From Oscillatoriales cyanobacterium (GTDB taxonomy: Bacteria > Cyanobacteriota > Cyanobacteriia > Cyanobacteriales > Microcoleaceae), in contig REAP01000055.1 of the NCBI GenBank assembly GCA_004294385.1, positions 1-39,270 of the forward strand: 39,270 nucleotides of DNA. Reading direction: 5' to 3'. The notes beneath the pieces were generated by a model, which saw only the letters and a program-made list of their open reading frames with translations, was not told where the DNA came from and did not search any database. This document shows, piece after piece, positions 1 to 8,534 of the stretch (position 1 is the first letter of the stretch; each line of letters begins with the position of its first letter). Made by a program: the position numbers and the translations under genes.

Positions 1-85
1 AGATGCCTGTTCCACAAGAGTTTAGTATTATTGTGGGGTGGGCATCTTGCCCGCCCTGGACATCCGGCATCTTGCCCGCCCTCAA
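1..85. repeat. REP-like dispersed repeat (family A), edge copy
   Basis: The sequence carries GATGCCTGTTCCAC followed by GTGGGGTGGGCATCTTGCCC and a second partial copy of the GGCATCTTGCCCGCC core. Related copies lie at 10088-10154, 10583-10653, 11772-11833 and 15449-15477. The core is palindromic (GGCAAGATGCC) and can fold as a hairpin. It lies just downstream of the broken cas6. Confidence 0.75.
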
Positions 86-92
86 AATCGGT

Positions 93-835
93 TCAACTCC
101 TATTAACAACAATCCGTCGAGTCATCCCCATCCCCATCGGAGTTTTCCTCCCAACCCCGCAGTAAAGAGCAAAATCAGCCAAAGCATTAACTTGCTTAAT
201 CACCAAAGGCTCCACATCACCCAAAATCCGATAACTAACCTCCCCAACCATGCCCACAAAATTGCTTTCATAGTTAGTCAATCTCTCAGTTCTGATATTG
301 ACAAAAGTCGAAAAAAGTGAATCCAATGGCAAATTAGGAATCTCAATCCCGCTGTACTTATTCCAGCGACTCAGTAGACTATTAAAAACGCAATCTCTAG
401 TAGGAATCACCGAATCGAACTTCCCCTGTCGAAAGGTAGTAGGCGTCGCAAAACTGAAGGCAATTAAGCGATTAGTTTCCGAAGCTTGTTCGTAAAGTTG
501 AGAATAAGTACAAGCATTAGCCCAAGGTTGGTCTACTTGAGGTGTTCCGAGAATCTTCGTAATCATCAAATCCGCCGGGATTTACCGAATAAAGTGTCAT
601 CCAGCAGACTAATTCGCCACCAACAGAGAGAGTGTTCTGGAATTGGTTCTGTGTGTTCCCATTGGAGGGAATGGTGTTTTTTGAAAGGGCATTTTTTAGT
701 TTGCAAAGGGCTGAGGGTGAAGGATTTGTCGGCTGTGGCATCGTGAAGGCGATCGCCCAGTTGTTTGTCAACGGAGCTCACGAGGGTGAGAATTGGGGCG
801 ATGGGAAGAAGGTTGAGGATGAGACTGTGCGGCAT
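93..835 (-). pseudogene. cas6: cas6 (crRNA-processing endoribonuclease), disrupted by internal deletions
   Basis: Cas6 cuts pre-crRNA inside the repeat. The C-terminal part (about 569 down to 93) is a clear Cas6 and ends with the glycine-rich GVGRKTPMGMGMTRR segment. The N-terminal part (835 down to 566) is in another frame, begins MPHSLILNLLPIAPI and stops after TLFGKSRRI. Compared with my memory of cyanobacterial Cas6 proteins, two stretches are missing. One is about 14 residues near position 790 (the YLTGRHLHALF region; reading frame kept). The other is about 17 residues near position 580 (the region after DDTLFGK, where the frame is lost). As written, no full-length Cas6 can be made. It is the last gene of the cas operon, 43 nt after cas3. 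An assembly error is possible; the family call itself is firm. Confidence 0.85.
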
Positions 836-878
836 GATGGTTATGGTTGGTTGTGTTGATTAAGGTGCGATCGCTCTG

Positions 879-3641
879 TTAAGTCGTCTCCTCTAATGCC
901 TTGGTGTAGGTAATAATTACTGATTTTTTCTGAGCCGTGTTGCCATACTGATATAATAATTTTTCATCAAACCCATTTGTTTTCAGCTTGATGAAAACTC
1001 CTGGAAGTTTCACAAAACCTAGTTCTGGCTCATAGGAATATTCTGGATTCCCATCTAGCATGGATGCACCATCATTACTTCGATGTATTTTGATGATAAT
1101 ATCTTTTTGATAGGCAAAGCCCCAGCGTAAATCACGCCTTTCCCATGATGTCTTTTCTTGGTCATAGTAGCGTTCATAAACATGAGTATTGGCATACTGA
1201 TTACTCTTATCTTTTTTGATGGTTAAACGGTCAATTGGCACTGTCACTTGAGGCATATTCTCAATTTTGTCGCCATGAGTTCCATCGTCATAAACTAATG
1301 TTGCGGATGGTGTCCAACTTCGAGTAACGACTAACCCTTTTTCGTGAGCCGGTTGACAAGCTAAGTCGGCACTGTAAACATAGTCATGAAGCATGGAGAA
1401 TAATTCGACTACTCGGTAGTCATCAACTTGTTGCGATCGCAAAATACATTCAGAAATTTTCGCAGTGTTAAAATCAGTTAGCTTTTGTAGAGTCTCTGTA
1501 TAAGTTTCCCATCCAGATTCATCCAGCGTATTAGCAAATTCTTGGATAGTATTCCCCACCAATATCACCTTAGCATTTGGAACATTACCTCGACGATTGC
1601 AGCGTCCAGCCCTCTGAATCAGGTTTTCTGGCGGACACATTTCAGAAATTAAGACCTCACTATTCAAATCGCACCCAACTTCGATCGCACTGGTAGTTAT
1701 CAAAATATAAGGCAGATGGTTTTCATCGCGATTTTTCAGGTTTTTGTAGCGAGTCGAACGCGAAAATTCTGAGTCTTTTGGAATGTCAGAAATGCGGCCA
1801 TGATAAAGAAACAAGAATTGTCCTTGAGTATCAGTATTAAACGCCAACTCATTTTTAACCTGCGTGTAAATTTCGACTGCATCTGTGACAGTTTCAACTA
1901 CAGCAATAATGCGACGGTTAGATTTAGATTTCCACTCTCTTAAAACAATTTGAGCAACTTGAGTTTGGAAATGGAGAGGATTAGTTGAATCGCGCTGAAC
2001 TTCATTCAGCCATTCAAAAGCTTTTGTTTCATAGCTTTGTTGCTGAAATTCGCGCAGGGAATTAACATTTTCAAGATTATTGATGTAATCAATTACTTTC
2101 AGATAATCAAAGCGATCGAGATGTTGTTGTGGCATTGTAGCAGTCATTAAGACGATGGATCGTCCCGCTTCATAAAGCGACTGCACCAAGCTATGAAAGT
2201 TTGTGAAAGATATATTGTCATAGCTATGAGCTTCATCAACACAGATTAGAGTTTTTTCACTATGAGTTTTATCCCGATGAATCCTCAAAGGAAAAACAAA
2301 TGACTTTTGCTTGTCTCCAAAAGCAAAATAGCGATAGAGAAACTTGTCCAGCGTTGTTAAAATGACATCTCCTTTATAAAGATGACGGCGAGAATTGATT
2401 TTACGCTCGACTCGCTCCCCGTTTTGGTAAATTAATCGTTCCATTTGGGAACCCGTATCTACTACTAACGAAAATTCCAGGTCTTTATTTTCAGGTAAGG
2501 CCGAAAATGTCTTGATATACCGCTCAATCCGTTGTTTCTGATCTTCTACTAAACTTCGGGATGGCAAAGGTAAAATTAAGCGATAACCTTTAGCTAAACA
2601 TGGAAATAGAACAGCCTCCATTTTGCCAGAACCAGTGGGAGCTTTGAGTAAAAATGCTGGGTTGGGATTGGCGATCGCATCCCAGACATCTTGTTGCATG
2701 GGGTTAGAAATATACTTGCCTTTGCTGAGTGCTTGATACGCAGTTTCGCAATTCCAATCCTGAGAACTATCTACTAATGAGTGAGATTTAATACCAACCC
2801 TCTTTGGGTTCTCTTCTTTAGCTTTTCCTTGATGAGGCTCTTTTTTAGCTTTTCCTTGATGAGATTGCCACCATTCTTTGACAATATTGTTGATTTTATC
2901 TTCCAGCTTATGAGGCTTATCTAACAAATTTCCTAGCTCTTTCTTGTCCTCTTCACTAAGTTTCAGTGACCAATAGGCAAAAGACAAGGAAATTTCGTCC
3001 TTATTAAAAGGAAAATTAAAAGGAAAAGGATCTATCAGATAAGTTGAATTGTCTAATTTGAACGTGGTATAATCCATGAATGCACGAGACTCTGCTTGTT
3101 CATCATTTCCAATTACCCGACAAGCTAATTCTGCCTCAATCTGATCGCACATTTCCAAGATGTACAGTTCACGGCCATAAGTCAGAGGTTCTCTTGTCAA
3201 GATTTGTTCATATTCTTGTGACTCTTTTTTCAATTTATAAGCATCACGACTAATATCACCCACAGAGAAATCGTGATGTCCTATAGCCAGATACTTTGCC
3301 CAAATATCAGGACTATCAGCTAAGAATCTATGCCCTTTGAAGGAGTAAATATATTCTTTAAATTTACCTTCTTTCGTGGCTTTAGCCTCCAGTTTAAATT
3401 TAGGCGGTTTGCCAATGTCGTGAATTCTAGCAGCTTCATCAACTCGTGCTTTTGATTCTTCCCGTTCAGTTTCAGTGATCCCTGGAAAATCCTCAACTTT
3501 CCAAGCTTTGACTAGCTTTCTGACATTACAAACATGATTGCCAAGGGGCTGAAAGTAAATTACATCAGGAATAGGATTAGTTTTGTCTGGAAAAAATACT
3601 CGACCGAAATCGAAACTGCGCTGGCGTTTTTGCTTAGACAT
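879..3641 (-). CDS. cas3: Cas3 HD nuclease-helicase (type I CRISPR effector)
   Basis: Cas3 unwinds and degrades target DNA after Cascade binding. The N-terminal HD nuclease set is intact: His39 (GNHVC), His77-Asp78 (RIHDIGK), His107, His125-His126 and Asp169, numbered from the upstream GTG at 3650. The helicase part has Walker A APTGSGKM (about 338-344), DEAH (472-475), TATMP (about 503) and motif VI QRAGRCNRRG. The Walker A Thr/Ser that helps hold Mg-ATP is Met here, which is unusual. I prefer the ATG at 3641 because AAGAGGTG sits at good spacing; it overlaps the cas5 stop as ATGTCTAA. The linker near 262-280 carries a short tandem duplication (HQGKAK twice). Textbook type I-D has its HD domain on Cas10d, so an HD-Cas3 here is atypical. 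Family call is certain; activity is uncertain. Confidence 0.95.
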   Translation of the reverse strand: MSKQKRQRSFDFGRVFFPDKTNPIPDVIYFQPLGNHVCNVRKLVKAWKVEDFPGITETEREESKARVDEAARIHDIGKPPKFKLEAKATKEGKFKEYIYSFKGHRFLADSPDIWAKYLAIGHHDFSVGDISRDAYKLKKESQEYEQILTREPLTYGRELYILEMCDQIEAELACRVIGNDEQAESRAFMDYTTFKLDNSTYLIDPFPFNFPFNKDEISLSFAYWSLKLSEEDKKELGNLLDKPHKLEDKINNIVKEWWQSHQGKAKKEPHQGKAKEENPKRVGIKSHSLVDSSQDWNCETAYQALSKGKYISNPMQQDVWDAIANPNPAFLLKAPTGSGKMEAVLFPCLAKGYRLILPLPSRSLVEDQKQRIERYIKTFSALPENKDLEFSLVVDTGSQMERLIYQNGERVERKINSRRHLYKGDVILTTLDKFLYRYFAFGDKQKSFVFPLRIHRDKTHSEKTLICVDEAHSYDNISFTNFHSLVQSLYEAGRSIVLMTATMPQQHLDRFDYLKVIDYINNLENVNSLREFQQQSYETKAFEWLNEVQRDSTNPLHFQTQVAQIVLREWKSKSNRRIIAVVETVTDAVEIYTQVKNELAFNTDTQGQFLFLYHGRISDIPKDSEFSRSTRYKNLKNRDENHLPYILITTSAIEVGCDLNSEVLISEMCPPENLIQRAGRCNRRGNVPNAKVILVGNTIQEFANTLDESGWETYTETLQKLTDFNTAKISECILRSQQVDDYRVVELFSMLHDYVYSADLACQPAHEKGLVVTRSWTPSATLVYDDGTHGDKIENMPQVTVPIDRLTIKKDKSNQYANTHVYERYYDQEKTSWERRDLRWGFAYQKDIIIKIHRSNDGASMLDGNPEYSYEPELGFVKLPGVFIKLKTNGFDEKLLYQYGNTAQKKSVIITYTKALEETT

Positions 3642-4458
3642 TAACTTCACCTCTTAACAAGTTAACAAGGGATACGGGAATATAAATTTCCCCATCGGTG
3701 TAGTAATCCAGAGTTGGAAAATCCTCCCCAGGTTTTGGGTAATAGGCAGTAACAAAGGGAATAAATCCATCTACAGGAGTTCGAGTATTATCTAAAAATC
3801 CTGCCTCTTCTGAATCTGTTTCATCATTAGTTTGCCAGTGGTAGCGGTAGAGATTGTAAATATCACAGCCGCCGATAAATTGACCGCTTTGCAACAAGGC
3901 TTCCATCGGTACAATGGTTGATGGATAAGCTTGAACTGTCTCGCATTTCAACTCAATGAGTTCAGAAACTTCTGTCACTACCGCAAAACCTTCTTTGCCT
4001 AGTTTGCAACCATAGGTTTCTAAGTCTTGGAAATGTTCTAAACCTTGTAAAGATTCGCTGACAACATAGCCAGTTAGTTCTTCTACAATTAAATATTCCC
4101 AAGTGTGGAGTTGAAAGTTAGCTTTGTCTTTTTCCACATACAAGCGGGAAAACACATCGTGATTAAATTCGCGCATTCCTTTGCGGTAGGTTTTATGCAC
4201 TCCTCGCCAAGTATTTGTGCTAGGATAGGCTCCCAGCGCTACATAATGACGGGGTAAAGCATAAAATGGTGGGTCATCTTTGTTGATTCGAGTTTCAGGA
4301 ATTTCTAAGCCTACACTGAGCATTCCTAGCCTTCGTAAAAATCCTGATAGAGTTGTTGGTGGTACAAAAGGATAGGTGGCAATATTGAGAATTGACCCTG
4401 GCAGAATGCGGAATGTCATTGCTGCGGTAGGTGTGATGGTGAGTTTTATGCAGTACAT
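3634..4458 (-). CDS. cas5: Cas5-family Cascade subunit (Csc1-like)
   Basis: Cas5 caps the 5' handle of crRNA in Cascade. The 274-residue protein has the family's N-terminal RAMP start (YCIKLTITPTAAMTFRIL) and, at about 29-45, YPFVPPTTLSGFLRRLG, which matches the Cas5 'FPPPTTLxGxL' signature. It starts 3 nt after the cas7 stop, and its stop overlaps the cas3 start by 8 nt, so it is translationally coupled in the operon. The I-D context (Cas10d-like and Csc2-like neighbours) suggests Csc1, but the sequence is divergent from the Csc1 I remember. The Cas5 call is firmer than the subtype. Confidence 0.85.
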   Translation of the reverse strand: MYCIKLTITPTAAMTFRILPGSILNIATYPFVPPTTLSGFLRRLGMLSVGLEIPETRINKDDPPFYALPRHYVALGAYPSTNTWRGVHKTYRKGMREFNHDVFSRLYVEKDKANFQLHTWEYLIVEELTGYVVSESLQGLEHFQDLETYGCKLGKEGFAVVTEVSELIELKCETVQAYPSTIVPMEALLQSGQFIGGCDIYNLYRYHWQTNDETDSEEAGFLDNTRTPVDGFIPFVTAYYPKPGEDFPTLDYYTDGEIYIPVSLVNLLRGEVNV

Positions 4459-4461
4459 AGA

Positions 4462-5406
4462 TCACGCCTGTAAAACGGTTTCAACGAATTTCGCAGCGTA
4501 TTCTTGTAATTTCTCTAATGCTGCATTTCCAATCCAGCGATCGAAGTAAGTTGCTTGGATGCGATCGGTGTTATCTTCTGGATATTGGGCAAGACGGAGG
4601 AAGTCTGCGATCGCCTGTTGTGGATCTGTGACAGATGGAGAAATAATCGGGCGTTTTCCTCTGGGTACTAAGTAGCGATCGACAACTAGCAAAGGGGTTT
4701 GATTCTCGGATTCGGCGATCGCAATTCCCTTGGGGTTTCCTGAACCTATGCGGGGCAAAGAATCCAAAAAAGCATAAGCAACAGAGGAAAAATCTCGATC
4801 GGTAATACTCAACGCATGATTAGAAACCGGATACAGAATACCGGGCTGATTATACTGGCGCTTGAATGGTATAGGTGTTTCATCCTTTTGATTTACCAGA
4901 CGTGCCGGGTGCATTGCCCGTTGCTTTTCTACTGGATAAATATCTTGAACTGCAACACCGCCACCGTGAGTAACGCGACCAATTAAAGTGCTTTTTCCGG
5001 GGTCAAGTGCGCCATAGGGAGCGCAAATAGGACAGTCTGTTTTGGCGCAAGTTTTAGGAATGCCACATTGTTGTTTATCTCCTAGCAATTCTCCACTTTT
5101 TACAGGTGCCCAAAGCAAGCAGCGACGTTCAACTCCTCGCCGTTTTGTTGGGGAAATATAACATTTTTCGATGGATTTTCCATTTTTAGTGGTTAGTTTC
5201 ACTATCTCCACCAAGTTGACATTGACTTGCACTTCATGTCCAAAATAAAGCTCCTGAGAACCTTCAAGAATGGCATAAATGTCAAAGTGCATACGAGGAT
5301 TGTTTTCATCGGTTTTGGGTAATCCACTCGTTACTTTGGATTGCTTAACCGTCTCCGAAGTATTTTCAGATTCGTCATTAGTTGTTTGATTTTTTTTGGT
5401 AGCCAT
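4462..5406 (-). CDS. cas7: Cas7-family Cascade backbone subunit (Csc2-like)
   Basis: Cas7 forms the helical backbone along the crRNA spacer. The 314-residue protein starts with a polar, probably disordered tail (about 1-36), followed by a RAMP-like core. A cysteine cluster (Cys114, Cys120, Cys125, Cys128; CPICAPYGALDPGKS) resembles the CPxCxxYG segment of Csc2 and may bind zinc. GRVTHGGG and RIGSGNPKG are glycine-rich loops of the kind seen in Cas7. The start is 2 nt after the cas10d-like stop. Position between the large subunit and Cas5 fits Cas7. Csc2 assignment is by motif memory; a divergent Cas7 of another type I subtype is the alternative. Confidence 0.82.
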   Translation of the reverse strand: MATKKNQTTNDESENTSETVKQSKVTSGLPKTDENNPRMHFDIYAILEGSQELYFGHEVQVNVNLVEIVKLTTKNGKSIEKCYISPTKRRGVERRCLLWAPVKSGELLGDKQQCGIPKTCAKTDCPICAPYGALDPGKSTLIGRVTHGGGVAVQDIYPVEKQRAMHPARLVNQKDETPIPFKRQYNQPGILYPVSNHALSITDRDFSSVAYAFLDSLPRIGSGNPKGIAIAESENQTPLLVVDRYLVPRGKRPIISPSVTDPQQAIADFLRLAQYPEDNTDRIQATYFDRWIGNAALEKLQEYAAKFVETVLQA

Positions 5407-5408
5407 GA

Positions 5409-7868
5409 TTAGTTTTTCTCCGTTGTAGATTTCAATTTGCGAACCAATTCAGGAAAACGAGTGTAGAGAGAAAGTTTTAAGTTATAAGTTAACTCATTCC
5501 ACTCTCGGTCTTGACTGTAGCCATTTTCAGCAAAGTAAGTATAAGCTCTCATCACATCATCAGCATAGAGAGTTAGCCAAGTCTGCTGTTTTTCTGCATC
5601 TTTTTGTTCTCGGTTGGTAATTTTCAAGTCCTCCAATAATTTCTTTGTCTGTTCATAAACAAAGTAGTTTTCTGGGTTGCAGTAAAGTCGCGCTTGGACA
5701 TTTGTTTTTTTCTCGTCGCCAAGGGTGGCGTAGTAGCAAAAAGCAACTGCATCATCAACTTTTTCAATGATTTTACTTACCTCTCTTTCTGCATCTTCTG
5801 GTTTCATTGCCTTTTTAGCTGTACTTTCCAAAGATTGAGCAAAGGCATAGGTTAAGCCCGTCAAAGCCGTGACATCCCTATATAATTTTGCTCTTTTAGC
5901 GAGTTGGTTTGATGAATCCATATCTACTCCTTGTGATTCTAAGTTTTTTTCAAAGATTTTCCAGTAGAGTTGGCGAACTTTCTCTAGTTGTAAATAGTTG
6001 ACTTTAGCAGCATCTTTGGTCACATCGTATTCAGCAAGAAAGGGTAAATCATCCTCTATATAGCGAACAGCATCGCCCAGAGTCATATTAATTTCCTTAC
6101 CAATAATTACAATTGATTGACTGTAACCTTCGATCATTCCCTTGATGAACACTAGATGTCTACTGGCTAGTTGTTGTGGCTGACTTCCCTGAATAATCAG
6201 CGAGAATTTAAAATCAGCTAAAACCTCAAGAGGAAAGATTGATGCTACTTTGGCTAGCGCGTATTGAACCTGGCCGAGTTTCTGGGATGCTAAGTCACCG
6301 CCACCTGTTCGATCGGAGGCTAGCACTACATATCGACCTGCACTTAAATGTAACTCTTTATTGGTTAACATTCTAATGTAGTCTTTAACTTTGAGTTTAG
6401 CAGGTTCACTTTGATTGACAGATTCAAGCTTCAAAATGATGCTTTCATCGGTAACTTTTAGGGGTGAAGCAAACGCTAAAGCTGAACAGGAAGCACAAAT
6501 ATAGGGTCGATCTTCGCTTGATGACGATTGACGACGCTGGGAGGGTCGCTCGAACATAAATCTGGCTACTTTCCATTTAGCATCTTGGAGACTAACGCCA
6601 CAGGAATAACAAAAATGTTTACCGTCATCTCCCGCCGATCGCACTTCTTTGATACTCGGCTGTTCGCTCAGCAATGGTTCAGGGAATGGATCGCTTGGTG
6701 GATTTTCTAAAAGGCGATACATCTCTAGAATACATTGAGTAAAGATGTCTCCACGAGTTGCATTGATCTGGTCTGTAGCCGTTTTAGTGAAACTTTTAGA
6801 AATGTTAACAATATCTTTGAACCAAGCAGAGTTTTGTTCGCGATCGCACTTAATAAACTTAAATGGTTCACCCTCAGAATCTGCAAATAAGCGAATCTTT
6901 TGCTGGACAGACTCTTGAGTAAAAATGATTTGAGTAACTAGCTTATCTTGCTGTTTTTGTAACTTGTTTCTCTGTGTTTTCGTTAATCCTGAGTCTGCCA
7001 ATTCACTTTTGATTTGATTTAGCTCTTGCCAGATAGACTGTTGCTCATCTAGGACTTTACCAAAAGACTTTTGAAAAGCTGCGTTGTACTTTATAGCTTC
7101 TTTTGACTGCATTTTCTCCTTTTCTAGTAGCTTGTTGTCTGAAGATGTGCGGTCTTTTGCACTTACTTCGGGATTATCCAGTTCTTTTTTGAGATAGTCA
7201 ATATCATTTTTACGCTTTGTTTGACGCTGTTCTACCTCCCTAACAATTGCCAAATACCAAGCCGCTAAAACATTAGATTGCGGCTGTGTCAAAATCGGAA
7301 TTTCCAAGGTGCTGAAACCGCGTCCAGCCAGAGTGACACTATTGAGCATGACAATGAATGTCTGTACTAATCCTGGTAAATTGTGCTTGATATCGCCATA
7401 AGTTGAGAAAGCAATATTTTCGATGAACTCTCGCCAATATTGACTAAAATCTGCTGGTGCTTTTCGATGGGGAATAAAAACCTGTACGTGATAGTCACTT
7501 TCATGGATTACCGCTATTTGATATTGCTTCTGCAAATATTCTAAAAATCTATCTATGGCGCTTTCAATAGATAACTTTGCCTGTAACTCTCCTGGTAACG
7601 GCGATTTGTACAGAATCTGAGTTGTGCCAATGTCTTGATTTTGATAGATAACGCGATTTTCTTTAAAATCAAGTTTTGGTAACTTGTTAGTATTTTGGTT
7701 GCGCGTGAGTCTTAATTCTCTAATTAGCTTGGAGTTTGCAAAGGTTTTCGCGACATCTATTATCCCTGGCTGACTCGCTAATGCCCCAATCAACTCTGAC
7801 TTCTCAGTAGATATGACACCCGCAGCCAAGGCACTAATCAATATTGTGATTTGATTGCTCTCATTCAT
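5409..7868 (-). CDS. Cas10d/Csc3-like large Cascade subunit lacking an HD domain
   Basis: This 819-residue protein (834 from the upstream TTG at 7913) is the large subunit expected for PAM recognition and Cas3 recruitment. A CYSCG...CASC pair (about residues 420-455) forms a likely zinc ribbon as in Cas10d/Csc3. A Lys/Gln/Glu-rich coiled coil lies at roughly 210-320, and the C-terminal half is alpha-helical with LAEYDV and a palm-like core. I see neither a GGDD cyclase motif nor the His-Asp set that opens textbook Cas10d. The ATG at 7868 is preferred because the TTG at 7913 lies in the loop and arm of a strong hairpin (7900-7929). A divergent Cas8 is possible. Confidence 0.75.
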   Translation of the reverse strand: MNESNQITILISALAAGVISTEKSELIGALASQPGIIDVAKTFANSKLIRELRLTRNQNTNKLPKLDFKENRVIYQNQDIGTTQILYKSPLPGELQAKLSIESAIDRFLEYLQKQYQIAVIHESDYHVQVFIPHRKAPADFSQYWREFIENIAFSTYGDIKHNLPGLVQTFIVMLNSVTLAGRGFSTLEIPILTQPQSNVLAAWYLAIVREVEQRQTKRKNDIDYLKKELDNPEVSAKDRTSSDNKLLEKEKMQSKEAIKYNAAFQKSFGKVLDEQQSIWQELNQIKSELADSGLTKTQRNKLQKQQDKLVTQIIFTQESVQQKIRLFADSEGEPFKFIKCDREQNSAWFKDIVNISKSFTKTATDQINATRGDIFTQCILEMYRLLENPPSDPFPEPLLSEQPSIKEVRSAGDDGKHFCYSCGVSLQDAKWKVARFMFERPSQRRQSSSSEDRPYICASCSALAFASPLKVTDESIILKLESVNQSEPAKLKVKDYIRMLTNKELHLSAGRYVVLASDRTGGGDLASQKLGQVQYALAKVASIFPLEVLADFKFSLIIQGSQPQQLASRHLVFIKGMIEGYSQSIVIIGKEINMTLGDAVRYIEDDLPFLAEYDVTKDAAKVNYLQLEKVRQLYWKIFEKNLESQGVDMDSSNQLAKRAKLYRDVTALTGLTYAFAQSLESTAKKAMKPEDAEREVSKIIEKVDDAVAFCYYATLGDEKKTNVQARLYCNPENYFVYEQTKKLLEDLKITNREQKDAEKQQTWLTLYADDVMRAYTYFAENGYSQDREWNELTYNLKLSLYTRFPELVRKLKSTTEKN

Positions 7869-7899
7869 CCGATTTAATCTCTTGATGAAGTTTTTGTAT

Positions 7900-7929
7900 G
7901 TGGGAGTCGGCAAAAACGATGCGGACTCC
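7900..7929. promoter_or_regulatory. 8-bp stem hairpin at the 5' end of the cas10d-like gene
   Basis: TGGGAGTC and GACTCCCA are perfectly complementary around a 14-15 nt loop. On the minus strand it lies between the 54-aa gene and the ATG at 7868 and covers the alternative TTG start. It has no following T-run, so it is not a classical terminator. It may affect translation or stabilise the processed mRNA. Confidence 0.45.
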
Positions 7930-7953
7930 CATCTTTTGGTTGCTCTAAAGCTT

Positions 7954-8118
7954 CTACTGACAGTCGGCGTAAGATATCACATCACCTTCAGAATTAGTGA
8001 TGTCGAGCCACATCAACTCTGTAACTCGCCTTTTAAGCTTCTCAACCTGCATCAGAAGGTTCTCAATCTGTTCCTGATACTCAGCAATTTCTCTTGCAAT
8101 CAGATCTGATTCGTACAT
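7954..8118 (-). CDS. Small coiled-coil protein (54 aa) at the head of the cas operon
   Basis: Not recognised. The protein begins MYESDLIAREIAEYQ and is mostly one charged amphipathic helix (about 1-38: QEQIENLLMQVEKLKRRV) with a short acidic tail ending YADCQ. A strong ribosome binding site (AAGGAG, about 8 nt before the ATG) decides this start over a longer upstream ATG at 8148. It stops 85 nt before the Cas10d-like start and is on the same strand, so it is probably the first gene of the cas transcript. No Cas family of this size and composition comes to mind. It could be a small Cascade-associated, anti-toxin-like or regulatory peptide; this is inference from position only. Confidence 0.65.
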   Translation of the reverse strand: MYESDLIAREIAEYQEQIENLLMQVEKLKRRVTELMWLDITNSEGDVISYADCQ

Positions 8119-8284
8119 TAGCCGTCTCCTTAGTAAAAAAGTTTTCACCAGAGCCAGTCGCCATGCTACCTTTGAGATTGCGAGTCTACATTGGTAGTCT
8201 GAGCTTCCTGCTCTGGCTGCCTTTCAGATTAACACAAAATTTTAAAGTCCGTAGCATATTGAGGTAAGTACAGAAGCTCATTTG

Positions 8285-8293
8285 TGCTATGAT
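8285..8293 (+). promoter_or_regulatory. Extended -10 promoter for a candidate small RNA
   Basis: TGC followed by TATGAT matches the extended -10 pattern (TGnTATAAT with one mismatch). Transcription would start near 8300 and run to the terminator at 8399-8424. No good -35 box is seen, as is common for extended -10 promoters. Confidence 0.4.
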
Positions 8294-8299
8294 GGTATG

Positions 8300-8424
8300 T
8301 AGCCTCTCAAAAATCCCTCTATCAGAGATTGAAAATCGAGACATATAGAGGTTGAGAATTTTATTCTCCAAACAACTAAATACCTATCAGGGGTCGGTAG
8401 CCAGAGTTCTGCTCTGGCTTTTTT
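8300..8424 (+). ncRNA. Candidate structured small RNA between the cas operon and the WYL regulator
   Basis: About 125 nt lie between an extended -10 element and a perfect intrinsic terminator, without an open reading frame on this strand. A long stem is visible: TCTCAA (8305-8310) pairs with TTGAGA (8352-8357) and CCTCTAT (8316-8322) pairs with ATAGAGG (8345-8351), leaving a small bulge. The linker before the terminator is AU-rich. It does not resemble 6S, Yfr1, Yfr2, SRP or tmRNA. Its place between a cas operon and a WYL regulator suggests a role in Cas regulation, but I cannot exclude a 5' leader or repeat remnant. Confidence 0.5.
8399..8424 (+). terminator. Rho-independent terminator (plus strand)
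   Basis: AGCCAGAG and CTCTGGCT form a perfect 8-bp stem around a TTCTG loop and are followed directly by TTTTT. No plus-strand gene precedes it within the intergenic region, which argues that it ends a small RNA. A similar CTGCTCTGGCTGCCT stretch at 8208-8222 may be a decayed copy. Confidence 0.7.
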
Positions 8425-8534
8425 AATAGCCTGTGTAAAACCCTCATACTCTATCCGTAAATAGCTTATGATCAGATAATACCCCCATTTAAAGAGGTTG
8501 TCAAGCATTTACACCTAATAAGTGTCCGTATAAA

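Noticed and set aside
3..320. Plus-strand frame beginning MPVPQEFSII
   Set aside because: Its start is repeat-coded (the same MPVPQ...GWASCPP peptide appears from the repeat near 10142) and the rest is antisense to cas6.
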